A stretch of DNA of 64,000 bases, taken from Hydractinia symbiolongicarpus (lineage: Eukaryota > Cnidaria > Hydrozoa > Anthoathecata > Hydractiniidae). Numbering within the stretch: position 1 is the first letter of the stretch; each line of letters starts with the position of its first letter. The stretch spans positions 14,023,001-14,087,000 of the forward strand of contig NC_079885.1 of NCBI RefSeq assembly GCF_029227915.1, written 5' to 3'. The notes beneath the pieces are model-generated. The model did no database searches, was not told where the DNA came from, and saw only the letters and a list, made by a program, of their open reading frames with translations. The position numbers were made by a program, and so were the translations under genes. This document shows positions 27,644 to 36,654 of this stretch, piece after piece.

Positions 27644-27761
27644 GTCTACGACCATACCACGATGAACACACCTGTTCTCGTCCGATCACGGAAGTTAACC
27701 ATCGTCGGGCCGGGATAGTACTTGGATGGGGGACCGACTGGGAACTCCCGGTGTCGTAGGC
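27644..27761 (+). rRNA. 5S rRNA: 5S rRNA gene
   Basis: Differs from the majority by g56c and c94a, the first in the A box region and the second in the C box region. T5 terminator. Its downstream spacer is the one interrupted by both mobile elements. Confidence 0.93.
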
Positions 27762-27768
27762 TATTGAC

Positions 27769-27773
27769 TTTTT
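27769..27773 (+). terminator. RNA polymerase III terminator (T5), example
   Basis: A T5 run starting seven bases after the 5S gene end. It stands for the array: copies carry T5, T4 or T3 here, with a second T6 run (TATCTTTTTTACGC) about 45 bp further downstream. In this particular unit the Helitron separates the two runs. Confidence 0.75.
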
Positions 27774-27787
27774 CACGTTACATTATC

Positions 27788-27805
27788 GACCGCCTGAAGG
27801 CGGTC
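27788..27805. repeat. 5'-terminal hairpin of the Helitron
   Basis: A perfect 7-bp stem with a TGAA loop begins two bases after the 5' TC. Canonical Helitrons are known for a 3' hairpin; a 5' one is less typical. Confidence 0.85.
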
Positions 27806-28000
27806 ACTCCCGGAGGCCCTGGGTGCGTAGTCTTTCTTGCAAAAAATTTCTGCGTTCGTAGCTGTGGTCCCATGTTGAATGTAAAGGTCGCGGAATGATG
27901 GAGATACAGCTGAAAACAGTTGAAGATTTGCTGGCTTCGCCATCATATGATGAGCAGCAGACTGCCCTTGAAAGAACAAGTGTGCACGCTGCTGTTCAAT

Positions 28001-28091
28001 TCTCTCTCTTTCGAAACGTGTGGTGGCGGTATTTTCACATCTCTCTCTTTCGAAACGAACTTTACTATAAGCACGTGTTTGTGGTGGCGGT
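28001..28091 (+). repeat. Interleaved direct repeats in the Helitron 5' leader
   Basis: TCTCTCTCTTTCGAAACG occurs at 28001 and 28040 (spacing 39). GTGGTGGCGGTATTTTCACA occurs at 28020 and 28081 (spacing 61). The second copy is followed by AGTAAGT, which resembles a splice donor, but I could not support a 5' exon. The leader from 27806 to 28214 has no other recognisable gene. Confidence 0.7.
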
Positions 28092-28214
28092 ATTTTCACA
28101 AGTAAGTAGAATTATTATAGAATTTTTATTTTAACGGATGAGCGTGAAGGCTCGAACGAGCATGAAAGCTTCACTCATATTTGATTGTTCAGTAAAGTGA
28201 AACTCGTCTAAAAA

Positions 28215-31200
28215 ATGTTCATTTCTCAGCGCTACCATCTCTTGAATGCGGTCCTTAAAAGTCCAGGTATATACAGCTGTGCAATAGACACATTTTTAGA
28301 GTTGTGTTACTATGTTTTTTATCCATATCTGAAAAATATTCATCCAGATATGACACATTTCTGTCACAAAATATATGACGCATGTGTCAAATATGACCAA
28401 CATCTATCTTCTAATGTCACTGATCTTTCACTAATTTACGACTTGATCGCCTATAATGTTAGGGATCCCATTTGGACTTTGATACAATCAAGATGTTCCT
28501 CATTTCGTAGAAGGGACTGCAATGCTCAGTTCTCAGAAATTTTTCAGGAATCAGTGTTTGGATCTTTGAATGATTCTGAAAAAGCATTATTTATCACATC
28601 TTTTCAATATAATGATTGTTGCGAGTGTTGTGGGAGGATTATATGCGGTTCGATGTGCAGTTTCATACAATACGTGTCTAATTATACATCTCTTCCACTT
28701 GCTCATTTCAATGACAATTGGCATATGTATTTATTTGCACATAATTTTTTTGTCACTAAGATTGTTTGTCCTCTGTGTGGAGAACGTACTACTGTGCCAA
28801 ATGCTTTGACCACCCCAGCAACAGTTTTGTTCATTGAGTTTTCCAATGAAATGCAGAATCAGTTGAAAATACAGACCATCATTGAAGTGGGTGGTTTGCG
28901 GTATAAACTTTCAGGTGCAGTGAAAAATAAAAATATGCATTTTACGACATGTGTTACTTTCCAGAATTCATGGATGTATATAGATGATTTGCGTAGGCAA
29001 ACAGAAATCTTCACAACTTTTTCGGAATTGTTACTGAAATATCCGGATGGCTGGTTCTTTTTTTGTTACTGTCTTGTTGATTATGCAACGTGTGACACCA
29101 ACAGTTTGGATTCTGTAACAAATTTTGGTGGTGTAGTTTGCAATGATCATAATTACTGTAAAGCTGCACTAGTTGATAATTCTACACCTGATGAGAATTC
29201 ATTTGAAGGGCATGATATGAATCATAGTGAAAGTGTTGTGACTTATTCTGCAGAGCATATTATAACAGGTCATCAAAATTCAAATGCTGAAAATTCTTCT
29301 CCCACCAGTATGGCTTCTGAATTTACTGATAATGCCTTTAACCTGATATTTAAATTTCACAAAAAAATGAATAACCTTCAATTGAATCAGTGTAAAATTT
29401 GTTATGAGGTTTGGTGCGGAATTACAGGAAATATTTGTGGCCGTTGCAAAAGAGATAAAATAGAACCTCGGAAATTCAGCAGTGAAAATAACATGGTGCC
29501 TTCGTGCGTACCACAAGAATTGTATGGTTTAACACAAATTGAGGAAATGTTGATTGCGCGGGCCTTTCCAGTGATGAATGTGTACTGTAAACCTAGAGGC
29601 GGACAGCGAGCATACAAAGGACATGTTATTACTTTTCCTTCAAATGTTCGGACAGTTGCAACCAGGCTTCCCAACTGTCCTGAAGATCTTCCTGTCATCA
29701 GACTTGTTTCGAAAAAAACAGATTTTCAGTCTAGAGATTTTCGTGTCCGTCGCCTAAAAGTTCTTCATGCATTGCATTGGTTAGTTGAAAACAATCCTCT
29801 TTATCATGATGTAATAATAGATAATTCTAGAATAATTGAATTGCCAGAAGATGGTGATATATCAAACTTTAATGATGTGGTTATATATGATGATGATGAT
29901 GATGATGAAATGCAATATCCTGTCGACAGAGGTCCTGTTGTAGAAAATGAAAGCATTGCAGAAAATGAAAGCATTGCAGAGATGAGATCGTTCCTCCCAG
30001 TGCCCCTTAATTCGAAAAAACAGAAAGACTTGCTTCTTCAACACTTCACAGAGGCACTCGAAATTGATTTGGTGGGTGAAAACCCATTCAATGAGTTTCG
30101 CACAGAATTTATCGCATCTATGGCTTTTCCAACTCTGTTTCCAGATGGGAAGGGTGATCCCACCAACTTTTCTATTTTACGTGAAATTTCATCTAGTGAC
30201 ACGGAGTCTTTTGCATTGAAGTTGAAACATTTGCTCCAATTTGCTGAGAAAATTGACCAGAAATGGTTTTATCGGTTTGCTGCTCACCCGCGTTTTGCTT
30301 ACTGGGCTTACAATATTTTATACCGGAAGCGGATTTTAGCTAAGGGGAATCTCTATGTCAAAAGAAATCCTGGGGAAGCTGAGTTCACTTTTGAAGAGTT
30401 CAATGAGATGCTATCTTCATCAGATAATGGGTTGTTGTCAAAAATATTCTATTACACAAAGGAAATCACTGGTTCTAATTCATATTGGAATCGCGTGAGA
30501 CAAGAGCTCAATGCAACCATCAAACAAGTTGGTGTTCCAACAATTTTCTTCACTCTTTCTATGGCTGAATATCATTGGCCAGATCTACTCAAATTGTTAA
30601 GTGTTGCAGAGGATGCCCCTACTAGTGAAATTAGGGATGCGATCACAAACAACCCACATCTTGTAGATTGGTTTTTTACTGAGAGAACTGAAGCGTTTGT
30701 GAAGTCTTGGTTATATGATTATTTAGGAGCATCATGGCATTGGTTCCGCTACGAATTCACTGTATTACGTGGCTCTGTGCACTGTCATGGACTCGCTAAA
30801 CTAAAAAATGACCCAGGATTAGTTGAACTTACAGACATCGCACTGAAAGGATTTTTAGCAACTGAATGTAGTGTCAAAGTTGACAAGCGTAGCATGTCAG
30901 AGGATGAATTGGCTCTTCTTGAGTATGATATTGAAGTTGGTAAATATGCTGAACAAATAGGTTGCAATTACATTGATACACTACTTACTACTATTAATCC
31001 TGAAGGTGATTGTGTGTGGAGCAAACCAGTTAAGCATCCATGTAAAAGACTGTTCAGTGAATTACAAAATCCTGAACTTTTACATACTGATTATGTAGAT
31101 CTGCTCAATTCTGTCCAAAAACATGTGTGTAGTACCTTGTATTGTTTGAAAGATAATGGAAGTGGACTGGTGTGCAGATTCAACTACCCATTCGAAATGC

Positions 31201-31637
31201 GTTCAAAAACTTCTTTGAAATTTAAGAAAGTCAACACCAGAGATGGATCTCTAAAATTGAGAGCAGAAATAGAAACTGCCAGAAATGATCCCAGGTTGAA
31301 CAGGCACCAACGTGTACAGCTTCAGGGTTGGAGAGCTAATTGTGATGTAAGTGTTGTGATTGATTATCATTCTTGTTTAGAATACCTCACCAAATATGCC
31401 TCAAAACCTGAAAAGCTTTCCGTAGTTGCAAAAGATGCATTCACTCATGTTGCTAATAGTGTATCAAATAGTGAGTTTGATCCTGTGAAAGTTGTCAAAA
31501 AACTTATGATGCGAGCCGTTGGCTTGCGTGACATGAGTATCCAAGAAGTGTGCCACCAAATATTGAAGTTCAAGTTGCATAGTTCATCATTTGAAGTAAT
31601 TACAATTTCTCTTGATGGATCGAGGTTGAATCAGTAG
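28215..31637 (+). CDS. Helitron Rep with N-terminal ubiquitin-protease-like domain
   Basis: 1140 residues. It starts at the ATG six bases after an in-frame TAA (28209-28211). Residues 1 to about 300 resemble a USP-type (C19) cysteine protease. The signs are a Cys box GIYSCAIDTFLEL with C22, two Cys pairs like the USP zinc ribbon (C135-C139, C185/C188), the strand ATVLFIEF, and a His box MHFTTCVTFQNSWMYIDD with H242 and D257/D258. A Cys4 finger follows (C393, C396, C408, C411). Residues about 430-560 (LTQIEEMLIAR, KGHVITFP, FRVRRLKVLHAL) match the DUF6570-type region of Helitron proteins. From about 650 comes the Helitron-like N region (TIFFTLSMAEYHWPDL). The nickase has an HUH motif at H856-C857-H858 and paired tyrosines Y1057/Y1061 (YLTKY), all intact, so rolling-circle strand nicking and joining is the expected activity. 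The frame stops just before the helicase, which lies in another frame. Rep is firm; the protease assignment rests on motifs. Confidence 0.93.
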   Translation: MFISQRYHLLNAVLKSPGIYSCAIDTFLELCYYVFYPYLKNIHPDMTHFCHKIYDACVKYDQHLSSNVTDLSLIYDLIAYNVRDPIWTLIQSRCSSFRRRDCNAQFSEIFQESVFGSLNDSEKALFITSFQYNDCCECCGRIICGSMCSFIQYVSNYTSLPLAHFNDNWHMYLFAHNFFVTKIVCPLCGERTTVPNALTTPATVLFIEFSNEMQNQLKIQTIIEVGGLRYKLSGAVKNKNMHFTTCVTFQNSWMYIDDLRRQTEIFTTFSELLLKYPDGWFFFCYCLVDYATCDTNSLDSVTNFGGVVCNDHNYCKAALVDNSTPDENSFEGHDMNHSESVVTYSAEHIITGHQNSNAENSSPTSMASEFTDNAFNLIFKFHKKMNNLQLNQCKICYEVWCGITGNICGRCKRDKIEPRKFSSENNMVPSCVPQELYGLTQIEEMLIARAFPVMNVYCKPRGGQRAYKGHVITFPSNVRTVATRLPNCPEDLPVIRLVSKKTDFQSRDFRVRRLKVLHALHWLVENNPLYHDVIIDNSRIIELPEDGDISNFNDVVIYDDDDDDEMQYPVDRGPVVENESIAENESIAEMRSFLPVPLNSKKQKDLLLQHFTEALEIDLVGENPFNEFRTEFIASMAFPTLFPDGKGDPTNFSILREISSSDTESFALKLKHLLQFAEKIDQKWFYRFAAHPRFAYWAYNILYRKRILAKGNLYVKRNPGEAEFTFEEFNEMLSSSDNGLLSKIFYYTKEITGSNSYWNRVRQELNATIKQVGVPTIFFTLSMAEYHWPDLLKLLSVAEDAPTSEIRDAITNNPHLVDWFFTERTEAFVKSWLYDYLGASWHWFRYEFTVLRGSVHCHGLAKLKNDPGLVELTDIALKGFLATECSVKVDKRSMSEDELALLEYDIEVGKYAEQIGCNYIDTLLTTINPEGDCVWSKPVKHPCKRLFSELQNPELLHTDYVDLLNSVQKHVCSTLYCLKDNGSGLVCRFNYPFEMRSKTSLKFKKVNTRDGSLKLRAEIETARNDPRLNRHQRVQLQGWRANCDVSVVIDYHSCLEYLTKYASKPEKLSVVAKDAFTHVANSVSNSEFDPVKVVKKLMMRAVGLRDMSIQEVCHQILKFKLHSSSFEVITISLDGSRLNQ
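29943..29978 (+). repeat. 18-bp tandem duplication inside the Rep frame
   Basis: GAAAATGAAAGCATTGCA occurs twice back to back and encodes ENESIA twice. It directly follows a GAT run encoding six aspartates (near 29889), so this is an acidic low-complexity linker before the Rep core. Confidence 0.9.
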
Positions 31638-33679
31638 ATGGAGAGCTGATAACTCGGTGGTCCTTATCAGATATATATGCTAACCGGCATGATTTTACCT
31701 CTGATGTAAAAGTGATCAACTCTAATTTTATCAATTTCCATTCTCATTATTTTTTGAAAGATGGTCAAATAAAAAAACGGCGGAAAATGGTCATTGTGAG
31801 AACTATTCCAACTTACTCTTCATACCGAAAGGGTGTTAACTATGGTAGTTATTGTAAGTTTAATCTGATCAAGTATAAACCATGGTCTCGTACCGTAGCT
31901 TCACTGTGGAATAACAATAAAGAGTGTGATGAAACATTCATAGGAACATGGGGTGCCTTTTTACAGTCAGAAATAGCTACAGACTTGGTTCCTCATTTTG
32001 CTTTTGAATTAGAAAATTTACAGAGCTCAACAATATATGAAAAAGAAAGTGACGCTTCTGATGATGAAAATAATACAAATTTGTCCAATCAGGATGAGAA
32101 GGAGGAATGGATGTTTCTCTCTGAGCTTCTCATCAACAATCCCAATGACTCGGATGAAAATGACAGACTGGAAGATGTGCAATACTGGAATCAACAGAGA
32201 AGTCAATTTACTGAACAGGAAATCAGCAATATGCCAGCCTGGATCAGTGCCCAGAGAAGCATTCATCTCAACGATGATGTTTTATCAGTTCCTTCTGATG
32301 AATCGGAAAATATTGAGAAGTTGAATTTACAGCAGCGTAAAGCATTTGACTTGGTTATTCATCATTCTGAATCTGATACTTGTGAGCAGCTTTTACTTTT
32401 GGTCATTGGTAAAGCAGGTAGTGGTAAGAGTTTCTTGATTGACAGATTGCGCTATGCTCTAAATGCAAGCTGTTACATTTCAGCTTTGTTCGGTATTGCT
32501 GCTTACAATGTAAGCGGTAAAACACTACACTATTTACTTAAGTTGCCTGTGAGAGGGAAGCGTAACCATGAACTTCAAGGTGCCAGCTTATCACAGATAC
32601 AAAATACATTTTGTAATAAAAAGTATCTGATCATAGATGAGTATTCTGTTATCAGTCAACGAGATTTATCTTGGGTCAATAGAAGGTGTAAGCAAGCCAC
32701 AGGTATAACTGAGAAAGCATTTGGTGGCATCAACATTATTTTAGTTGGTGACTTGGGTCAGCTACCTCCTGTCAATGGTAAGGTTCTTTACCATCATAAA
32801 CCTTCTACAGAACATGACTCAGAAGGATTTTTTTTATACAACATGTTTCAAACAGTGATAGAGCTAACTATCAATCAACGAGTTTCTGGAAACAATCAGG
32901 ACTGTGTTGAATTCAAAAATTTGCTCTCCAATATCAGAGATGGTAAACCAACACTTCATGATTGGAGCACTTTACTAACTCGCACTCCTAGAATTTGTAA
33001 TAATATTAATTCTTTCTCTGAATCCTTGAGATTATCTTATGGTAACAGAGAAGTTGCAAAGAATAATTTTACGTCATTAAAATCTCTTCAAAAACCAATT
33101 GCCAAAATAAAAGCAATCCATAGCAAAGCTTCTGCTGCTAAATTTTCTGCTGATGATATGGGTGGTCTGTCACCATGTATTTATTTAGCTGTAGGTGCCA
33201 GAGTGATGCTCACAAGGAATCTTTGGACAGAAGTGGGTTTGTGCAATGGTTCTTTAGGAACCATTCATAACATCGTGTATGCATCTGCTTACGAACTCTT
33301 TCCAGTAGCAATTCTTGTTCAATTTGACACTTATTCTGGTCCATGTTTTAATAACGACAATGTTGTGCCAATTGCACCCTGCTCAAGCACTTCTGAATCA
33401 TATGGGTCAAACTTTGAAAGGACACAATTTCCTTTAAAATTAGCTTGGGCCATTACAATTCACAAATCACAAGGTCTTACTCTACCAAAGGTGTGGATTG
33501 ACCTTGGCAGCAGTGAAAAATCACCAGGATTGACTTATGTTGCATTGTCGAGAGTCCGAAAATTGCAAGATCTTATAGTTGAACCAATGAGTTATGAACG
33601 TCTTACATCCATAAGCAACAGTGCAAATTTTCAATACCGTATTTCAGAAGAGCATAGACTGCATGATATAGCTATATAA
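31616..33679 (+). CDS. Pif1-like helicase part of the Helitron RepHel
   Basis: Open frame from 31616 (after a TGA at 31613-31615) to TAA at 33677. No good ATG precedes the conserved region; counting residues from the GTG at 31712, the motifs are as follows. Walker A is GKAGSGKS at 233-240. Walker B is IIDEYS with D309/E310. Next come VGDLGQLPP at 345-353, THKSQG-like IHKSQGLTL with H584, and YVALSRVRKL with R614. All SF1B/Pif1 motifs are present, so 5'-3' DNA unwinding during rolling-circle transposition is expected. In known Helitrons this domain is fused to Rep. Here it is one frame behind it: Rep stops at 31637, and the sequence VDGELITRWSLSD, expected to continue Rep, starts at 31634 in this frame. 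A single missing base between about 31616 and 31634 would explain it. No slippery heptamer is visible at the overlap. Confidence 0.92.
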   Translation, partial: WIEVESVDGELITRWSLSDIYANRHDFTSDVKVINSNFINFHSHYFLKDGQIKKRRKMVIVRTIPTYSSYRKGVNYGSYCKFNLIKYKPWSRTVASLWNNNKECDETFIGTWGAFLQSEIATDLVPHFAFELENLQSSTIYEKESDASDDENNTNLSNQDEKEEWMFLSELLINNPNDSDENDRLEDVQYWNQQRSQFTEQEISNMPAWISAQRSIHLNDDVLSVPSDESENIEKLNLQQRKAFDLVIHHSESDTCEQLLLLVIGKAGSGKSFLIDRLRYALNASCYISALFGIAAYNVSGKTLHYLLKLPVRGKRNHELQGASLSQIQNTFCNKKYLIIDEYSVISQRDLSWVNRRCKQATGITEKAFGGINIILVGDLGQLPPVNGKVLYHHKPSTEHDSEGFFLYNMFQTVIELTINQRVSGNNQDCVEFKNLLSNIRDGKPTLHDWSTLLTRTPRICNNINSFSESLRLSYGNREVAKNNFTSLKSLQKPIAKIKAIHSKASAAKFSADDMGGLSPCIYLAVGARVMLTRNLWTEVGLCNGSLGTIHNIVYASAYELFPVAILVQFDTYSGPCFNNDNVVPIAPCSSTSESYGSNFERTQFPLKLAWAITIHKSQGLTLPKVWIDLGSSEKSPGLTYVALSRVRKLQDLIVEPMSYERLTSISNSANFQYRISEEHRLHDIAI

Positions 33680-33707
33680 TTCATTTTTAGTGTCTGATGT
33701 CAAAAAG

Positions 33708-35876
33708 ATGAGAAAAGTAGTTAAAAAAGGTAAGTTGTTTTTTTCTTCAATTAACTTCATCTTCACTAGACTACGTATGAGAAGTAATAAGGTTTGCTTT
33801 TTTTATTATTAGCACAACTAAAACGAGTGGATGATACTCCCAATGGTTCACCACCTATAAATGTACCTGACACAGGTAACTTTTTTCATTTATTCATATC
33901 TGTCAAACTGTTAGAAAACCTTTACATTGTACAAATATTTTGATGAGTTGTGAATTTTTTCATTCTAACACAACCAAAACAAGTAGACAAAACTTTCAAT
34001 GATTTATCTATTCAACAGCTAGCATATAAATACTACCTTTCCCTCTTCATGAAATTTGTTACTTGCCTTTAGAACAAAGTACACCCAAGAAACGAGCATC
34101 GACATCTTCAATTTCAGATAGTCCATTAACTCCAAGCAAAAGACTTTTCACCAATGTATCTTCCCCTTATTCACCCTCAGCACCATCAACTGCTATTGGT
34201 AAGTGAATAAGTCTGATACATATTTTGCTTAGCATAATGATTTACTTTATTGTAGAGAAATTTTAGCGGATATGTTTCCAACTGCTAAAAATTGATTCTA
34301 TGATGCGTGATTTCTTTTATAAGCAACTTAGGATTTTGATAAGAACTCAAGTTGCTTACTTTTTGACCAATTTTTGTATCTCAAGTTGCTTAATGGTTGC
34401 TTATTTTTCTTGATAAACTTTTCGGTGTTATAATAAAGAAAAGAAAAATTGCAATCAGGCTTAATTTACTGGTAGTTTTTAAAGGGAAATACAAGGAAAA
34501 GGCACAATTTCGGCCCACGAAGACGAAAATAGTGCGTTTCTCTTGGGCTTTGAATTATTTATGTGCAATACTAATTTAGACAGTTGCTTATGTTTGGAAT
34601 TGTCAAGAAATGAAGTTGCTTAATACTTTTTGAAATCAAGTTCAGTTGCCCATAAACGAGTTGCTTATAAAAAACAAAATTGTATCTGAAAAAATCTTGA
34701 AACAATACTGCAATAATCTCAAGGTACATATTGAGAAAAATTTTACACACAGATGAAGTTGACGATTCTCTGTATTCTGTGAATAAAGAATCCCTGATTC
34801 TGTACAAGCAAACTAATCCTGTATAATGCTCCTCTTTTTTAGACATAACTGGCTTTGTCGCATCGTTTTCACCCATCAAACAAAACCAACAGAAAACCCG
34901 TGATTACTTTTTCATTTTCATCAAAAGTGGTCCTACGGACTTCAAGAAAATTTTGGTTAGCAACCACAAAAATATCAAAATCATTAGACAGAAAATATTG
35001 GATGCTTTTCATGACAAAACTCCAATATTACTTGCGAAACTTGTACCTGGCAAAGATCTTTTCTTCTTCAATGCATACTCGGTCATCTCACCAGCATCAG
35101 ATGCCATTGGCTTTGATTTGAACGATGCTGATGCAGTGCGTTTAGCTGATATAGATGATGATGGTTTAGTGACATCAGTGGTTGGTCAAATAAAATTCAC
35201 TTCAGAAGAAACATGTCAAGTGTACACGAAGCAGGGTAAAAATCGCCAGGATAGAATGAGAGAGGGCATCTTTAGTGATGGTACAAGAACATTGAAGATC
35301 ACTATTTGGGCTGATTTGTTGGAAATTGTTAAGGAATTCCAATTGATTCAAATAGCAAATGCGTCAACCAAGACCTTCAATGAAGAGCTGGTTCTTACAA
35401 CCAATTATTCGACAATCATTTGCTTTTTAACAGAAGCGTTGGATGTACAATTTGATGAGTCTGTAGCGCAAAAAGATTCTACAGCAACACCGCCTAAGGA
35501 AATGATCGTATGTTGTCCCGTTATTGAGAGTATTGTCGTGAAAACCTTCTTACAATGCAAAATATGTAAGGGAAAAGTAGATATTCGTCCAGGAACTGGT
35601 TTGGCAACCTGCACCAATGTTCACTGTGGTCGAGATTTCTCAGTCACTCATTTAAAGCAGCAACCGAACTGCTGCCAAATATGTGTTGTTTTGGATATGC
35701 GTAACGAATATGTTGCTTTAACCGTAGCTGCTTACAGAGAAGTCCTTGAAGAATATTTCGGCGAAGAAATTGCGGATGAGGTGAAACTGCGATCCGATTT
35801 GTTGAATCTCACAGATGTTGATTTTGTTATCACCAAAGGTCAAAAAGTTAGCAAAATGACCATGCATAAAAAATGA
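33708..35876 (+). CDS. Helitron RPA-like single-strand DNA-binding protein, four exons
   Basis: I join four exons: 33708-33729, 33813-33875, 34073-34198 and 34843-35876. Each intron has GT...AG ends (donors GTAAGT, GTAACT, GTAAGT; acceptors after TTATTATTAG, TTGCCTTTAG and CTTTTTTAG). All three introns split codons in phase 1, and the joined frame stays open for 414 residues. Exons 2-3 encode a Ser/Pro/Thr-rich linker. Exon 4 opens with ITGFVASFSPIKQ, like the start of an RPA70 DNA-binding OB fold. It continues with a second OB-like region (TRTLKITIWADLLEIV) and a Cys-rich zinc site (CKICKGKV...CTNVHCG), as in the RPA70 C domain. Such genes are known in many Helitrons and would coat single-stranded intermediates. 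The start ATG is uncertain: the first exon is tiny and could be longer upstream. An AATAAA lies at 36082. Function is by family resemblance. Confidence 0.85.
34199..34842 (+). other. Intron 3 of the RPA-like gene, with a repeated 9-bp motif
   Basis: AGTTGCTTA occurs at 34350, 34384, 34582, 34614 and 34659. A GGTTGCTTA variant occurs at 34395, and one inverted copy lies at 34320-34328. TAAGCAACTT (34320-34329) and AAGTTGCTTA (34349-34358) form a perfect 10-bp inverted repeat around a 19-base loop. No coding potential was seen. Confidence 0.8.
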
Positions 35877-36634
35877 ACTATTCAAAGATGATTCCACTAT
35901 GGCTTTTTTTTTGTACTACTTGTGTTATTATTACCGTGGGACTGTGAAAACTGCTTATTTCATGCTATATATGTACCAATTTGTCAGTTGTAGAAATTGA
36001 GCTGATTCGTTTCTCGTTAATTTTCTATTACAGCTTTTATATGAAAACTCTTTTTATATCATTTTGATAGCTGGTCTAACAAATAAAGATCAAACACTTT
36101 TTTGCTCTCTATTTTTTGTTATTATTTTGATAGGTATGTGACTTTTCTTTATTTTCACATTGTAAATATTTACTTTAAAAACAAAAAGTACGTTTGGTTT
36201 TGTTATACCATGCTTCGTCAATTTCCAATGCTGAAAAGTAACTACGCAATGTGGCCTCTCCCCGCGCATTATATTCTGTTTTTTCATGGCCAAAAATTTT
36301 CCAATGAAAAGTTAACCTGCCCTAGCCGTACTGAACGATGGAAAAATGAATTTCGCGGTATTGCAAATTGGTCACCTATCGTAGCGTACCACTTTTCCAA
36401 CTGCTGCGCATATGCAAGCTTTGTAGAAAATAGGATAAGTTCTTGCATAGAAAGTATGAAACCAGCAGCATATTCAACTGATTCAGGTATACAAATAGGT
36501 TGAAAGGCAGTCAATAAATATCTGTAATATATATACATATAAATTGGCCTTCAACAAAAGTGATGATATATATGACCATTCGCAAGAAAACTTATTTATT
36601 TGAACTGAAAAATTGATGCACGCAGCGGTCGCAC
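35877..36634. other. Helitron 3' non-coding region
   Basis: A+T-rich. Holds a polyadenylation-like AATAAA at 36082-36087. A 133-codon open frame at 36102-36503 shows no recognisable motif, so I do not call it a gene. Confidence 0.6.
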
Positions 36635-36654
36635 CAGTGTGGACACTGCCCTAG
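36635..36654 (+). terminator. Helitron 3' hairpin and CTAG end
   Basis: CAGTGT-GG-ACACTG (36635-36648; alternatively a 5-bp stem with a TGGA loop), then CC, then CTAG at 36651-36654. In Helitrons the 3' hairpin signals the end of strand transfer. Confidence 0.88.

Larger units (their letters stand above)
26617..27785 (+). repeat. 5S rDNA array, left segment
   Basis: Holds two complete genes and their spacers at a 569-bp period, then 24 bp of the next spacer before the Helitron. I saw no spliced-leader, U6, tRNA or other small-RNA gene in the roughly 451-bp spacer on either strand. The gene is preceded at about -30 by an A+T-rich TAATAAATCG, and followed by a T-run and a second T6 run about 45 bp further on. 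Confidence 0.95.
27786..36654 (+). mobile_element. Autonomous Helitron, 8869 bp
   Basis: The element starts TCGACCGCC and ends CCCTAG. Removing it rejoins CATTA to TTTATCATTACG, which is exactly the uninterrupted 5S spacer. This is the Helitron signature: 5' TC, 3' CTAG, insertion between A and T, no target duplication. A hairpin (CAGTGT-GG-ACACTG, 36635-36648) lies just before CTAG. A second perfect hairpin (GACCGCC-TGAA-GGCGGTC, 27788-27805) lies at the 5' end. CGACCGC at 27787-27793 is the inverted complement of GCGGTCG at 36625-36631. Gene order: protease-Rep, Pif1-type helicase, spliced RPA-like gene, all on the + strand. Rep and helicase are in different frames, so this copy may not be autonomous as it stands. 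Confidence 0.95.

Noticed and set aside
27773-28099. 108-codon open frame on the minus strand at the Helitron 5' end
   Set aside because: It crosses the insertion boundary from 5S spacer into the element and has no recognisable motif.
27895-28134. Short open frame upstream of Rep as a 5' exon
   Set aside because: A GTAAGT follows it, but an in-frame TAA (28209) precedes the Rep ATG and I found no convincing acceptor that would join the two.
31605-31640. Programmed -1 frameshift between Rep and helicase
   Set aside because: There is no X-XXY-YYZ slippery site in the overlap, and related elements encode a single fused protein.
36102-36503. 133-codon open frame near the Helitron 3' end
   Set aside because: No family motif, A+T-driven composition at its start, and it overlaps a polyadenylation-like region.
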